Positions 1 to 9,096 of a DNA stretch of 64,000 nucleotides are shown piece after piece; within the stretch, counting starts at the first letter, position 1; the number at the start of each line of letters is the position of its first letter. This stretch comes from Bacteroidota bacterium. Lineage in GTDB: Bacteria > Bacteroidota > Bacteroidia > Chitinophagales > Chitinophagaceae. The stretch spans positions 43,389 through 107,388 of the forward strand of contig JAUZOE010000011.1 in assembly GCA_030706605.1 (NCBI GenBank). The letters are read 5' to 3'. A program made the translations under genes and the position numbers. The notes beneath the pieces were generated by a model. That model did no database searches. It saw only the letters and a list, made by a program, of their open reading frames with translations, and was not told where the DNA came from.

Positions 1-2
1 CA

Positions 3-137
3 GTTCATTTTACGGGTGGTATTGCATTTGGGTTTAAAGATGTTATAGAGCAACTCTCTATTGGGTATGAATTACAATTGGGCAACATTTTTAAAAGCCC
101 TATGGAAGGATTGATAAAATATCATCAATCCATATAG
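3..137 (+). CDS. 3' end of an unidentified protein (partial)
   Basis: The third forward frame is open from the window edge to a TAG at 135-137 and encodes 44 residues ending KYHQSI. The glycine- and aromatic-rich stretch TGGIAFGF followed by IGYELQLGNIF could be two beta strands of an outer-membrane barrel, but this is too little to name a family. It runs towards the aminotransferase gene, and a bidirectional hairpin separates the two. It could be a chance open frame, although the placement of the hairpin argues that a gene ends here. Confidence 0.45.
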   Translation, partial: VHFTGGIAFGFKDVIEQLSIGYELQLGNIFKSPMEGLIKYHQSI

Positions 138-228
138 GTTAAAAGTGCAAGAGGCAAACCTGTCAGAATAAAAGATAGTTTACTAAATATTCCGAGCCTT
201 TAGCCTAATGTATTTGGAGACTCAAAAA

Positions 229-261
229 AAAACTGAAATAAGCCTGGCTCATTTCAGTTTT
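229..261. terminator. Bidirectional hairpin terminator
   Basis: AAAACTGAAAT (229-239) pairs perfectly with ATTTCAGTTTT (251-261), and AGCC/GGCT extends the stem inside the loop. An A-run on the left (224-230) becomes a U-run for minus-strand transcripts. It sits between two convergent reading frames and would end the aminotransferase gene, and probably also the gene entering from the left. Confidence 0.7.
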
Positions 262-280
262 AACGGGTAGTTGTAAAAAA

Positions 281-1483
281 TTACTGTAATTTCTCTAATC
301 CCTTTTTAATTCTTTTAAATCCTTCTTCGATTTTTTCCATGCTATTAGCAAAAGATATCCTAATATAATCCGGAGCTCCAAAAGCATTTCCGGCAACAGT
401 AGAAACATGGGCTTCATTTAAAAGATACATGCTCAGGTCGCCCGCATTATTAATGATATGTTCTCCAGACTTTTTCCCAAAATAATATTTTACTTCGGGG
501 AATACATAAAAAGCGCCATCAGGTTCTGCATATTTTAATTCAGGTAATTCTTCTAATAATTCCTTTACCCGCTGTTTACGTATTGTAAATTCTTTTACCA
601 TTTCATATGTTGGTTCCAGGGGAGCCTCTAATGCAGTAATAGCAGCACGTTGGGTAATAGAGCAGGTGCCACTCGTGATTTGTGCCTGTATTTTTTCACA
701 AGCCTTAGCAATTTCTAAATTGGCTGCTATATACCCTAATCTCCATCCTGTCATTGCAAATCCTTTACTTAACCCATTTACAATAATAACTCGGTCTTTG
801 ATAGATGGAAATTGTGCTATGCTTTCGAGCTTGTCACCACTTTCATTGGTGAAATTAATATACTCATAGATTTCATCACTAATGATACAGATATCAGGAT
901 ATTTTTCAAACACTTTTGCAAGTCCTTCTAATTCAGTTTTTGAATAAACCGATCCGGTGGGGTTACAAGGAGAAGAAAAAATAAAAAGTCTTGTTTTGTC
1001 GGTAATAGCTGCTTCAAGCTGCGCTGGCGTTATTTTAAACTTTGCTTCAGCAGTAGCATTAACAAAAACTACTGTGGCTCTTGCAATCCTGGCTATTTCT
1101 GAATAAGAAACCCAATACGGAGTAGGGATAATTATTTCATCTCCTTCATCAAGAATGCTCAACATGGTATTGGCAATACTTTGTTTGGCGCCGGTACTTA
1201 CCACAATTTGTTGCGGAGTATATTCAAGGCCATTATCTCTTAATAATTTTTTGCAAATAGCTTCTCTTAAATCGGGATAGCCAGCCACAGGAGTGTAATG
1301 GCTCCAATTGTCGTCGATAGATTTTTTGGCAGCTTCTTTAATATGTTCGGGAGTATTAAAGTCTGGTTCACCGAGGCTAAGGTCTATTACATCAATTCCT
1401 TTTGCTCTTAATTCGCGACCAAGTTTGGCCATTTTGATGGTTTCTGGTTCGCTAAATCTTGATAATAGAGATGAGAGTTTCAT
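281..1483 (-). CDS. Pyridoxal-phosphate aminotransferase, aspartate aminotransferase-like (class I/II)
   Basis: A 400-aa fold-type I aminotransferase that should transfer amino groups between aspartate or a related amino acid and 2-oxoglutarate in the cytoplasm. The PLP lysine is K240 in NGLSKGFAMTGWRLGY. The cofactor-contacting SPCNPTG is at 171-177, the D-x-x-Y region is SDEIYEY near 202-208, and the carboxylate-binding arginine is in DYIRISFANS near the C-terminus. Length and order fit subgroup Ib aspartate aminotransferases. It appears monocistronic: the reverse strand carries a TACTTTTG promoter element at 1505-1512 about 20 bases before the ATG, and the hairpin at 229-261 follows the stop. 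Substrate preference (aspartate versus prephenate or aromatic) cannot be read from the sequence alone. Confidence 0.92.
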   Translation of the reverse strand: MKLSSLLSRFSEPETIKMAKLGRELRAKGIDVIDLSLGEPDFNTPEHIKEAAKKSIDDNWSHYTPVAGYPDLREAICKKLLRDNGLEYTPQQIVVSTGAKQSIANTMLSILDEGDEIIIPTPYWVSYSEIARIARATVVFVNATAEAKFKITPAQLEAAITDKTRLFIFSSPCNPTGSVYSKTELEGLAKVFEKYPDICIISDEIYEYINFTNESGDKLESIAQFPSIKDRVIIVNGLSKGFAMTGWRLGYIAANLEIAKACEKIQAQITSGTCSITQRAAITALEAPLEPTYEMVKEFTIRKQRVKELLEELPELKYAEPDGAFYVFPEVKYYFGKKSGEHIINNAGDLSMYLLNEAHVSTVAGNAFGAPDYIRISFANSMEKIEEGFKRIKKGLEKLQ

Positions 1484-1504
1484 TTATATTTTTTTTAAAC
1501 TTTG

Positions 1505-1512
1505 CAAAAGTA
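1505..1512 (-). promoter_or_regulatory. Bacteroidota-type -7 promoter element for the aminotransferase
   Basis: On the minus strand this reads TACTTTTG, an exact match to TAnnTTTG, the -7 element of Bacteroidota housekeeping promoters. It lies 21 bases upstream of the ATG at 1483, giving a short leader. Confidence 0.5.
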
Positions 1513-1728
1513 AGTGATTGAGCCTTTTCAGAAAAAATAATGATTCGTTAAAGAGTTATTTGTTGGGATATAATGAAGGAAATGCAAGCCTATGCTGCAT
1601 TTTGAGCAGAAATATTTTATGGGAATAATTCCCCTTTCTGTATTTTAATAAAAAAGAAAACAGTTTTGTAGGAAATGGCTTATAAATCCGTATTCAAACT
1701 GATTTATAGAAATGAAAGACATCTTCAT

Positions 1729-2628
1729 TTAACCTGCGTTACTTAATTCCTCAAAAGCAGCTGTCAGAGGTCTTTCTATTCCATCACCTTTCCACTCGGG
1801 AGATCCTGGAATTTCGGTAGCTTTTAAAATCTCTTCTTTGGTTTTTCCTGCTTTCATTTCATCATTTGTGAATTTCAATACATTATTTAAATAATCATGA
1901 AAGGACAGGAGCATATCTTTTTTGCCTGTTACATCATAACCTGAACCGGAGTGCCCGCAAACAAAAAGAGTTTTATCATCATATTTTTTTATGGCTGAAT
2001 CCAATACTTTTATCCAACTTTGAATATTGGCACCGGCGCTGCGGTCAACAAAAGGATGCCGGCGGTTAAAAACCAAATCGCCCACGTGGGCAATATTCGC
2101 ATGATTAAAATGAATGATCACATCACCATTGGTATGTGCGGCACCAAAATAATTTATGGCTATTTTTTCTTTGCCGATATCCTCTTTCCAGGTTCCCCCA
2201 AATGTTTGATTAGGATATAATTGTTTGTCTTCCGATTTATTGGCAATAGCTACTCTTTTTTGGTTGGCCAATGAATTTTCATGTGCTAAAACACGGTTTA
2301 ATAAATCTTTAAATGCTATATTACCAGCAGTGTGGTCACCATGATGGTGCGTATTAATCAATAAATGAAAAGGTTGTTCATTTTTTTTCTTAAGTTCATC
2401 AATGAGGTGTTGAGCGGTATCCGGAAATTGTGCGTCAATTACAGTAATACCTTCTTTTGAAAAGTGAAAGGCAATGGTGCCACCTCTTTCAGTAAATATG
2501 CCAATATTGTCTGTGAGCATGGTAATTTTCCATGGTTCATTAATCATTACTTTTACTATTTGCTCTTTACCTAAAGTTAAGGCTCCCAAAGTAAGTAGGG
2601 AGTTTTGCAAAAAAATACGACGATGCAT
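1729..2628 (-). CDS. MBL-fold metallo-hydrolase, probably exported
   Basis: A 299-aa metallo-beta-lactamase-fold protein. The zinc-binding motif is complete: HHHGDH at 94-99, then a histidine in FGAAHTNGD, an aspartate in AHVGDLVF and the last histidine in FVCGHSGSG. The N-terminus MHRRIFLQNSLLTLGALTLG has paired arginines followed by a hydrophobic stretch, so Tat or Sec export to the periplasm is likely. The fold covers lactamases, glyoxalases, quinoprotein-relay enzymes and others; the GAAHTNGD motif resembles a broad exported subgroup with no fixed substrate. It is divergent from the next gene and has no operon partner. Confidence 0.85.
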   Translation of the reverse strand: MHRRIFLQNSLLTLGALTLGKEQIVKVMINEPWKITMLTDNIGIFTERGGTIAFHFSKEGITVIDAQFPDTAQHLIDELKKKNEQPFHLLINTHHHGDHTAGNIAFKDLLNRVLAHENSLANQKRVAIANKSEDKQLYPNQTFGGTWKEDIGKEKIAINYFGAAHTNGDVIIHFNHANIAHVGDLVFNRRHPFVDRSAGANIQSWIKVLDSAIKKYDDKTLFVCGHSGSGYDVTGKKDMLLSFHDYLNNVLKFTNDEMKAGKTKEEILKATEIPGSPEWKGDGIERPLTAAFEELSNAG

Positions 2629-2703
2629 ATAATGGGTTTTAAAAATTCTGTTTCAAGTTACGAATAAAAATAATTCTCTTTGCAAACACAAATAAATGTA
2701 ATA

Positions 2704-3246
2704 ATGGATCAGTTAACATTGGGTATAGGTACGCGGCTTCAGCACATGCAATACGGGCCGGGGGTAATTGTGGGCATTCGTTTGGCTACATATCTTATTT
2801 CTTTTATAAATGAGGGAATTAAAGAAATTGATAAAACAGATGACAAGCTGGAAGAAATTATTCCGGAAAATGTTACCACAGAATTGGAGACTACCAGTGA
2901 AGTAGAAAAGTCGCTACTCAAAATTTTAAGGTTGTGGAGCGATGCATCTGAAATAGTTCCGTTGGGCGACCGTTGGAAAGGCGGAATGATGTTATTGCAA
3001 CCGGCTGATAAAAACCAGAAAGCAAAAGAAATTCCTATCGATATTTTTTTTCATAAAATAGTAATGCTTCGTGACAGATTGAGAGTGATGGAACAACAAA
3101 TTAATGCGCATAAAATTTTAAGCGATGAAGACAAAGTAAACCTGCAGCAATATATTACCCGTATTTATGGCACGCTCACTACCTTTAATGTGTTATTTAA
3201 AAACAAAGAAAATTGGTTTATAGGCGATAAGGGAAATGGGGAATGA
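2704..3246 (+). CDS. Conserved hypothetical protein with a CarD/Tudor-like N-terminus
   Basis: A soluble protein of about 180 aa with no signal peptide. The N-terminal stretch LGIGTRLQHMQYGPGVIVGI resembles the small beta-barrel found at the start of CarD-like or helicase-tail domains (G-x-R-V-x-H-x-x-Y-G-x-G-x-V), which suggests protein or nucleic-acid contact. The rest is charged and helical. The frame can be opened at a TTG at 2680, but a TCTCTTTG promoter-like element at 2674-2681 overlaps that codon, so the ATG at 2704 is the better start. The domain match is by eye and the function is unknown. Confidence 0.6.
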   Translation: MDQLTLGIGTRLQHMQYGPGVIVGIRLATYLISFINEGIKEIDKTDDKLEEIIPENVTTELETTSEVEKSLLKILRLWSDASEIVPLGDRWKGGMMLLQPADKNQKAKEIPIDIFFHKIVMLRDRLRVMEQQINAHKILSDEDKVNLQQYITRIYGTLTTFNVLFKNKENWFIGDKGNGE

Positions 3247-3429
3247 TGATTGATTTCGTCAATTTGAGATATATGGTGTTTTACCCCTGGCTTTTGTATG
3301 TTATTCAAGTTAGAAGTGCTGACAGATATAGTACAGGGTGAAGACCTTTGCAAGTCTTGGAATCAAAAGTGATTTTTTATATATTTGTTTATCCTTAAAT
3401 TGATTAGACCATTTTTTAATTTTTAAGTC

Positions 3430-4095
3430 ATGTTTATTGGACATTTTGGTATTGGCTTAGGTGCTAAAAAAGCCGCTCCAAAAATATCTCTAGGAACACT
3501 TTTTTTAGCTGCTCAATTTTTAGATTTACTCTGGCCAGTTTTTTTATTATTGGGTTGGGAGCGTGTTCAGATTCAACCGGGTATCACAAAAATGACTCCC
3601 CTCAATTTTTCCTATTACCCTTTTTCTCATAGTCTGCTGATGGCTTGTATTTGGGGAATTCTTATCGGGTTTATCTATTTTTTCTTTAGAAAAAATTCCA
3701 GGAGCGCTTTTATCCTCGGGCTTTGTGTAGTGTCTCATTGGGTACTTGATTTATTGGTTCACAGGCCCGATTTACCGTTATATCCCGGTGGAACAAAATT
3801 GGTGGGCTTGGGGCTTTGGAATTGTCCTGTTATTGAAGTAATCCTGGAAGGATCTATTTTTGTTTTGGGGTTAATATTATATTTACGAACTACTAAACCC
3901 AGTAACAAGAAAGGAATTTATGGCTTTTGGGCATTGATAGCTTTCCTTGTACTTATTTATGTAAGCAATCTGCTCGGCCCGGCCCCCACAAATATAAAAG
4001 CTATCGCTTGGGCTGGAGTTTCACAATGGTTATTGGTAATCTGGGCATATTGGGTTGATCTAAATCGAGAATTAAAGGGAAACGGGAATAAATAA
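3430..4095 (+). CDS. Multipass membrane protein, DUF457/YdjM-like
   Basis: A 221-aa protein with about six hydrophobic segments. It starts MFIGHFGIGLGAKK and carries AAQFLDLLWP and YYPFSHSLLMA, and later VVSHWVLDLLVHRPD. Conserved His and Asp residues placed inside or beside the membrane segments are typical of the family annotated as membrane-bound metal-dependent hydrolases. No catalytic activity is established for most members. It is followed 87 bases later by a second small membrane protein gene on the same strand. Confidence 0.6.
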   Translation: MFIGHFGIGLGAKKAAPKISLGTLFLAAQFLDLLWPVFLLLGWERVQIQPGITKMTPLNFSYYPFSHSLLMACIWGILIGFIYFFFRKNSRSAFILGLCVVSHWVLDLLVHRPDLPLYPGGTKLVGLGLWNCPVIEVILEGSIFVLGLILYLRTTKPSNKKGIYGFWALIAFLVLIYVSNLLGPAPTNIKAIAWAGVSQWLLVIWAYWVDLNRELKGNGNK

Positions 4096-4182
4096 ACTGG
4101 ATTCTCAACACTGCCGTGTAATTTAAATTGCCTTTTGTAAAATATCCCTGAATGCTGACTGATATATCGAAAAAAGGAAGTG

Positions 4183-4533
4183 ATGACAAATTTAAAATGG
4201 TTTAACCTGGTACTAAGAGTGCTTATGGAAATAGGTATTGTAGTAGCCTTTGGTTATTATGGCTACCATGCGGGCGGACGCATTGGTTCAAAGATCTTAT
4301 TAAGTATTGGCTTCCCATTAATTGGTTTTGGTTTTTGGGGCCTGGTAGATTTTCACCAGTTTGGTAAAATTTCTGAAATTCTGCGTCTTGCCCAGGAATT
4401 ATTGATCAGTGGATTAGCATCAGTAGCTTTGTACATAACTGGTGCTCCTATAGCTGGATTGGCATTGGGCGGTATTTCTATTATTCATCATGCTTTAGTT
4501 TACTTGTTTGGAGATAAACTGCTGAAAAAATGA
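4183..4533 (+). CDS. YrdB-like small membrane protein (DUF2568 type)
   Basis: A protein of about 116 aa with four hydrophobic segments (KWFNLVLRVLMEIGIVVAFGY, then IGFPLIGFGFWGLV, ISGLASVALYI and GGISIIHHALVYLF). The N-terminal N-x-x-L-R-x-L-x-E pattern and the overall length match YrdB/DUF2568 proteins, whose function is unknown. A GTG at 4180 directly precedes an ATG at 4183. AAAAAGGA at 4171-4178 serves better as ribosome-binding site for the ATG, so that start is chosen. Confidence 0.6.
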   Translation: MTNLKWFNLVLRVLMEIGIVVAFGYYGYHAGGRIGSKILLSIGFPLIGFGFWGLVDFHQFGKISEILRLAQELLISGLASVALYITGAPIAGLALGGISIIHHALVYLFGDKLLKK

Positions 4534-4811
4534 AGCCTAACTTTCCTTGTATTGCTTTGAGTGAATGGAATATTGAAAAATATTCTATACATGCTTAGGA
4601 GTTTTTCGTTAAATAAATTGAAGCATTATTTGCCGAATTATTTTTTTTCATTTAGTAGCTGTGAGTTTGGCTAATCTAATCTCCTGAGTATTTTTTGTTG
4701 ATACCTCGAAGCCAATCAAGACTATAAAAAAGAATGAGTTCAACTATTGTATTATTTTTTTAATGAGTATAAATCAACGAGGAATCGTGAAAAATTTCCA
4801 CTTCAAACCCC
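4534..4811. other. Intergenic stretch before secDF
   Basis: No gene is seen in this roughly 280-base AT-rich stretch. It contains an inverted repeat, GAATATT-gaaa-AATATTC (4568-4585), without a T-run, so it is a weak structure candidate rather than a clear terminator. Confidence 0.4.
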
Positions 4812-4819
4812 TATCTTTG
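4812..4819 (+). promoter_or_regulatory. Promoter -7 element of secDF
   Basis: TATCTTTG matches the Bacteroidota TAnnTTTG consensus exactly and lies 21 bases before the secDF ATG at 4841. No strong -33 TTTG is evident at the usual distance. Confidence 0.5.
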
Positions 4820-4840
4820 CCAACTTCTAAAAATTAAGAT

Positions 4841-7840
4841 ATGAAATTGAAAGGTTTGGTATGGTTTTTTACCATTACGCTTATTCTGATCTCCGTTTAC
4901 CAGCTTTCTTTTACATGGGTCGTTAACAACCATGAAAAGAAAATGAAACTAAAAGCTGAAAAAACTGTAGCGATGACCTACCCCGGGGTTATCGGTGAAA
5001 AGAAAGATGCGTTGGTGCAAAAAACTTTTCAATACTATTTGGATAGTACAAGAGATGAAAAGATTTATCCTGTTTTTGGAACTACTTACCAGAAATCAAA
5101 AGAAAATGAACTTAACCTGGGCCTTGATCTCCAGGGGGGCATGAGTGTTACCATGAATGTGAGTCTTGATGGGTTATTAAAATCATTGAGTAATAATCCA
5201 AAAGATCCTGCCTTAATAAAAGCATTAAACACCACTAATACTGAAAAGTTAACAAGCGACCTTGATTTTATTACCTTATTCGTACAGGTGTTTAAACAGC
5301 AAAATCCAGGTGTTAGTCTTGCTTCTGTATTTGCGGGGGCCGGTAAAACGATTAAATTAAATGATAATGACCAGACAGTTCAGAGCGAATTGCAGGCAAT
5401 AGCCAAAACGGCTATTAATCAAACCTACAAAGTACTCCTGAAACGTATTGACCAATTTGGCGTGGCTTCACCTTCTATTAACCTTGACGCTACCAAGGGG
5501 ATTATTAATGTAGAATTAGCAGGTGTACAAGATCCGGTAAGAGTAAGGAATCTTTTACAGGCTTCAGCTTATTTGCAATTCTGGGAAGTATATAATATCA
5601 GTGAAATTGGGAAAAATATCGATGATGCTGATAAGGCTCTTGCCGATTACTTAAGTGGTGTGTCAATGGACAATAAGAAAGCAAATGATACGACAAAAGC
5701 GACTCTTGATTCTGCAAAATTATTGGCTAATGAACATCCGCTTGCCAATGTAATCCATTTTATAGGTCCACAACAGGACAGGAATGGCAAACCTTCTTAT
5801 TATCCGGCTATTGCCAGTGTAGAACTGAAAGATACCGCTTTGGCAAATAAGTACCTGGATATGGATGTTGTCAAAAACAATTTCCCTGCAAATATTAAAT
5901 TTCTCTACGGTCTTGAACAGAAAAATGAAAAATCAGGGCAAAGATATTTTGAATTATATGCTATAAAAACTGTTCCCGGTACCGATAAAGCCAAACTGGA
6001 AGGTGAAGGCGTTGAAGATTCAAAGGCCGATTATGATGAAAGCGGGCGGCCTGCTATTAAAATGCAAATGACACCGGCCGGAAGTCGCACCTGGGCAAAA
6101 CTGACTTCTGATAATGTAGGGCGGCCTATTGCTATTGTACTTGATGATATAGTATATAGTGCGCCTAATGTAAATGGACCTATTGAAGGTGGCAATTCTG
6201 AAATAAGTGGCAATTTTACAGTGGAAGAAGCGCAGGATTTGGCCAGCATTCTAAAAATTGGAAAAATTGATGCGCCAGCAAAAATTATACAGGAACAAAT
6301 AGTAGGACCTACACTAGGAAAAGAATCAGTTCATGGTGGGGAAATGGCATTTATTATTTCGTTTTTGGCGATTTTTATTTTAATGTTGGTATATTATAAC
6401 ACTGCCGGTTGGATTGCTAATATTGCATTGGTATTTAACCTTCTTTTTACGATAGGTATTTTAAGCGCGTTGGGTGCTACGCTTACTGCGGCGGGTATTG
6501 CCGGCCTTGTACTGACGATAGGAATGGCAGTGGATACTAACGTAATTATTTTCGAAAGAATTAAAGAAGAACTTGCTCGTGGCAAAAGTCATCAGCAGGC
6601 TGTTAGCGATGGTTACAAAAGATCATATGCTCCTGTAATTGATGCCCACGTTACCGTATTCCTTACTGCGGCTATATTGTTTTATTTTGGGTTGGGCCCT
6701 GTATTGGGATTTGCTACTACTCAAATGCTGGGTATTACCCTTTCATTATTCTGCGGAATTTTAATCTCAAGACTGGTTACTGATATATGGATGACAAGAG
6801 AAAGGCATTTCAAATATTTTACCGGCTTTTCTAAAAAAATATTTCAACATGCGAGTTTTAAATTTATTGAATACAGGAAAGTAGCTTATGTGATTTCAAT
6901 ATTCGTTTTAATATTTGGAGTGGGCTCTTTCATTAACGGATTCAATAAAGGTGTTGAATTTAAAGGAGGCAGAAGCTATACCATACAATTTGATAAAGTA
7001 GTAAAATCTGATCAAATCCGGGATGAGTTAAAAGCTGCTTTGGATGGTGATAATGTGGTGCTTAAAACTGTTGGAGATGATAAACACCTGGATATAACCA
7101 CTTCTTATCTGAAAGGTGTGGACAATGCGGATAGCGCAGTAGAATCCCGGCTGTACCAGGGGCTTAAAGCAGAATTGCCTGCTGGTCTCACTGTACAGCA
7201 GTTTGTAAAAAATAATATCCAGAGTTCGCAGGTGGTGCAGCCAATCATTTCCAAAGACCTTGAGGCCGGCGCTATTAAAGCGGTTATTTTCGCTATCCTG
7301 GCTATTATTCTTTATATTTTCCTTCGTTTCAGGGATTGGCGTTATTCCCTTGGAACCATTGTAGCCTTGCTCCATGATGTTTTTGTGGCGCTGGCAGTAT
7401 TTTCTTTCTTTAAGAATATAGTTCCGTTCCCACTTGAAATTGATCAGCACTTTATTGCCGCTATTCTTACTGTTGTAGGTTTCTCGATGAATGATACGGT
7501 AATTGTATTTGACAGGATACGTGAAGACAGTCATGCTATGAAGGGAGCTTCCAAGGCTTCTATCATCAACCGGGCTATTAATGATACCTTAAGCCGTACG
7601 ATTATGACATCAGCAACTGTATTTTTAACGTTGCTTGCCTTGTTTATATTTGGTGGTGAAGTAACCCGCGGATTTTCGTTTGCAATGTTGATAGGTGTAA
7701 TCACAGGTACTTATTCATCTATATTTGTAGCAGCGCCTATTCTTATGGAATTTGCAAAAGACAAACCTTTGGGCATGGCACGTATTAAATCTAAAGAAGT
7801 CAAAAAAACTTCAAAAAGTAAATTGACTGAAACAAAATAA
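4841..7840 (+). CDS. secDF: Protein translocase subunit SecDF (fused)
   Basis: A 999-aa fusion of SecD and SecF, the proton-driven accessory that helps pull proteins through SecYEG into the periplasm. After one N-terminal membrane segment (about 5-27), the SecD signature LGLDLQGGM is at about 91-99. A large periplasmic region follows, with PAIKMQMTPAGSRTWAKLT and LDDIVYSAPNV. The first RND-type membrane block carries VDTNVIIFERIKEEL and SYAPVIDAHVTVFLTA. The SecF half begins near GVEFKGGRSYTIQF and has FSMNDTVIVFDRIRED and LSRTIMTSATVFLTL. Fused SecDF is usual in Bacteroidota. It has its own promoter and a strong terminator (7856-7894), so it is probably transcribed alone. Confidence 0.97.
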   Translation: MKLKGLVWFFTITLILISVYQLSFTWVVNNHEKKMKLKAEKTVAMTYPGVIGEKKDALVQKTFQYYLDSTRDEKIYPVFGTTYQKSKENELNLGLDLQGGMSVTMNVSLDGLLKSLSNNPKDPALIKALNTTNTEKLTSDLDFITLFVQVFKQQNPGVSLASVFAGAGKTIKLNDNDQTVQSELQAIAKTAINQTYKVLLKRIDQFGVASPSINLDATKGIINVELAGVQDPVRVRNLLQASAYLQFWEVYNISEIGKNIDDADKALADYLSGVSMDNKKANDTTKATLDSAKLLANEHPLANVIHFIGPQQDRNGKPSYYPAIASVELKDTALANKYLDMDVVKNNFPANIKFLYGLEQKNEKSGQRYFELYAIKTVPGTDKAKLEGEGVEDSKADYDESGRPAIKMQMTPAGSRTWAKLTSDNVGRPIAIVLDDIVYSAPNVNGPIEGGNSEISGNFTVEEAQDLASILKIGKIDAPAKIIQEQIVGPTLGKESVHGGEMAFIISFLAIFILMLVYYNTAGWIANIALVFNLLFTIGILSALGATLTAAGIAGLVLTIGMAVDTNVIIFERIKEELARGKSHQQAVSDGYKRSYAPVIDAHVTVFLTAAILFYFGLGPVLGFATTQMLGITLSLFCGILISRLVTDIWMTRERHFKYFTGFSKKIFQHASFKFIEYRKVAYVISIFVLIFGVGSFINGFNKGVEFKGGRSYTIQFDKVVKSDQIRDELKAALDGDNVVLKTVGDDKHLDITTSYLKGVDNADSAVESRLYQGLKAELPAGLTVQQFVKNNIQSSQVVQPIISKDLEAGAIKAVIFAILAIILYIFLRFRDWRYSLGTIVALLHDVFVALAVFSFFKNIVPFPLEIDQHFIAAILTVVGFSMNDTVIVFDRIREDSHAMKGASKASIINRAINDTLSRTIMTSATVFLTLLALFIFGGEVTRGFSFAMLIGVITGTYSSIFVAAPILMEFAKDKPLGMARIKSKEVKKTSKSKLTETK

Positions 7841-7855
7841 TTTTTAAATAAGCAC

Positions 7856-7894
7856 AAAAAAACCTGGTAGTTATTGAAGCTACCAGGTTTTTTT
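7856..7894. terminator. Strong bidirectional rho-independent terminator
   Basis: AAAAAAACCTGGTAG (7856-7870) and CTACCAGGTTTTTTT (7880-7894) form a perfect 15-base inverted repeat around a 9-base loop. With a T-run on one side and an A-run on the other, it can end secDF on the plus strand and the Fe-S carrier gene on the minus strand. Confidence 0.9.
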
Positions 7895-7961
7895 AGATCT
7901 GATGGTTCTTGTCTGTCCGGTCTTTGACTGAGTATTATAACCAGCAGGAGTGAATCCGGTA

Positions 7962-8306
7962 CTAAACTCCAAAAGAACTGCCGCACCCACAAGTAGTGCT
8001 TGCATTAGGATTATTAAAAGTGAATCCCCGTGAGTTAAGACCACCTTCCCAATCAATTTCCATATTTAAAAGATATATACTTTGGGCAGGATTAATAATA
8101 CATTGAATTCCTTCTATATCAAAAATTTCATCTTTTTCGGTTTTATTTTCAAATCCCAGCAGGTATGACATTCCGGAGCATCCGCCTCCTTTGACTCCTA
8201 TCCGTAAAAATTTTTCCCCGTCAAAACCTTCTTCATTCATCAGTCGTTTTATTTCATTGATTGCAGAATGAGTTAATGTGACAGGTGCTTTAGTGATTGT
8301 TTCCAT
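7962..8306 (-). CDS. A-type iron-sulfur carrier (IscA/ErpA/SufA family)
   Basis: A 114-aa HesB/IscA-family protein that passes assembled Fe-S clusters to apo-enzymes in the cytoplasm. The three cluster-ligand cysteines are present: C43 in GGGCSGMSY, and C106 and C108 in TTCGCGSSF. The family motif NPNASTTCGCGSSF is intact and the length is typical. The sequence does not decide between the IscA, SufA and ErpA subgroups. A TAAATTTG element on the minus strand at 8404-8411 may be its promoter, although the leader would be about 100 bases long. Confidence 0.93.
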   Translation of the reverse strand: METITKAPVTLTHSAINEIKRLMNEEGFDGEKFLRIGVKGGGCSGMSYLLGFENKTEKDEIFDIEGIQCIINPAQSIYLLNMEIDWEGGLNSRGFTFNNPNASTTCGCGSSFGV

Positions 8307-8433
8307 ATTATTACTTTACTTTATTTCAAGAATTTAATTTCTGTTATTCTATATCTAATCTATATCTAAGTTCGCTAATTAAATTAATGAAAGTTCTATT
8401 ACACAAATTTACAACCTTTACTAACGGAATGTT

Positions 8434-8441
8434 TATTTTTG
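8434..8441 (+). promoter_or_regulatory. Promoter -7 element for the 8457 gene
   Basis: TATTTTTG fits TAnnTTTG and lies 15 bases before the ATG at 8457, within the divergent intergenic region shared with the Fe-S carrier gene. Confidence 0.4.
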
Positions 8442-8456
8442 CTATAAATTATATAA

Positions 8457-8966
8457 ATGTCAACATTTGAAACCGTAATTATCATTCTTCTGCTTGTTTT
8501 AGTGTTAACAATGATCTGGTTGATAACAGAATTTTCTTCTATCAAAAAAAAAATAGGAGAGGGAACCTCATCAGATCCGGAAACAATTAAACTCAGGCTT
8601 CAAGCATATGAAAGGCTTACTATGTTATCCGAAAGAATTGCCCTGCAAAATATAATATCCCGAACCGGTAATTCAGGTCTAAGCTCACGGCAGATGCAAG
8701 CTTCGCTTATTGATGCTATAAAAGAGGAATACGAATACAATATCAGCCAGCAAATTTATGTTTCTCCCGAAATCTGGAAATCGGTCAATAATTTAAAAGA
8801 ACAGAATATTTATGTGGTAAATCAACTTGCCTCTACACTTCCTGCGCAGGCAACAGGAATGGACCTGAATAAACAAATTGTTGATTTTTTGATTAATAAT
8901 CCTAAAGCTTCTTTGCATAACATTGTATTGGATGCCATCAATTTTGAAGCTAAGAAAATTATGTGA
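8457..8966 (+). CDS. Conserved membrane-anchored protein of unknown function
   Basis: A 169-aa protein with one N-terminal membrane segment (about 6-26, VIIILLLVLVLTMIWLITEF), then a charged helical cytoplasmic part. The pattern LRLQAYERLTMLSERIALQNIISR at 46-69 and SLIDAIKEEYEYNISQQIYVS near 84-104 looks conserved and regular. The family is not one I can name with confidence. It lies 130 bases upstream of the mutase gene on the same strand and may be co-transcribed with it. Any functional link to the mutase is inference. Confidence 0.6.
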   Translation: MSTFETVIIILLLVLVLTMIWLITEFSSIKKKIGEGTSSDPETIKLRLQAYERLTMLSERIALQNIISRTGNSGLSSRQMQASLIDAIKEEYEYNISQQIYVSPEIWKSVNNLKEQNIYVVNQLASTLPAQATGMDLNKQIVDFLINNPKASLHNIVLDAINFEAKKIM

Positions 8967-9096
8967 GCGGCTGTTTTAATGTAAAGTACACTTCCTGAAT
9001 AAATTGGGCTAATAATTTCATAAAAAAAGAAATTATCAACATCATACCATAAGAAAAACCGGGGGAAATTTTTGCACCAAGAAAACTAAAATACAC

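Noticed and set aside
7028..7534. 168-codon open frame on the minus strand inside secDF
   Set aside because: It is antisense to strongly conserved SecF coding sequence and shows no family motifs; a shadow frame.
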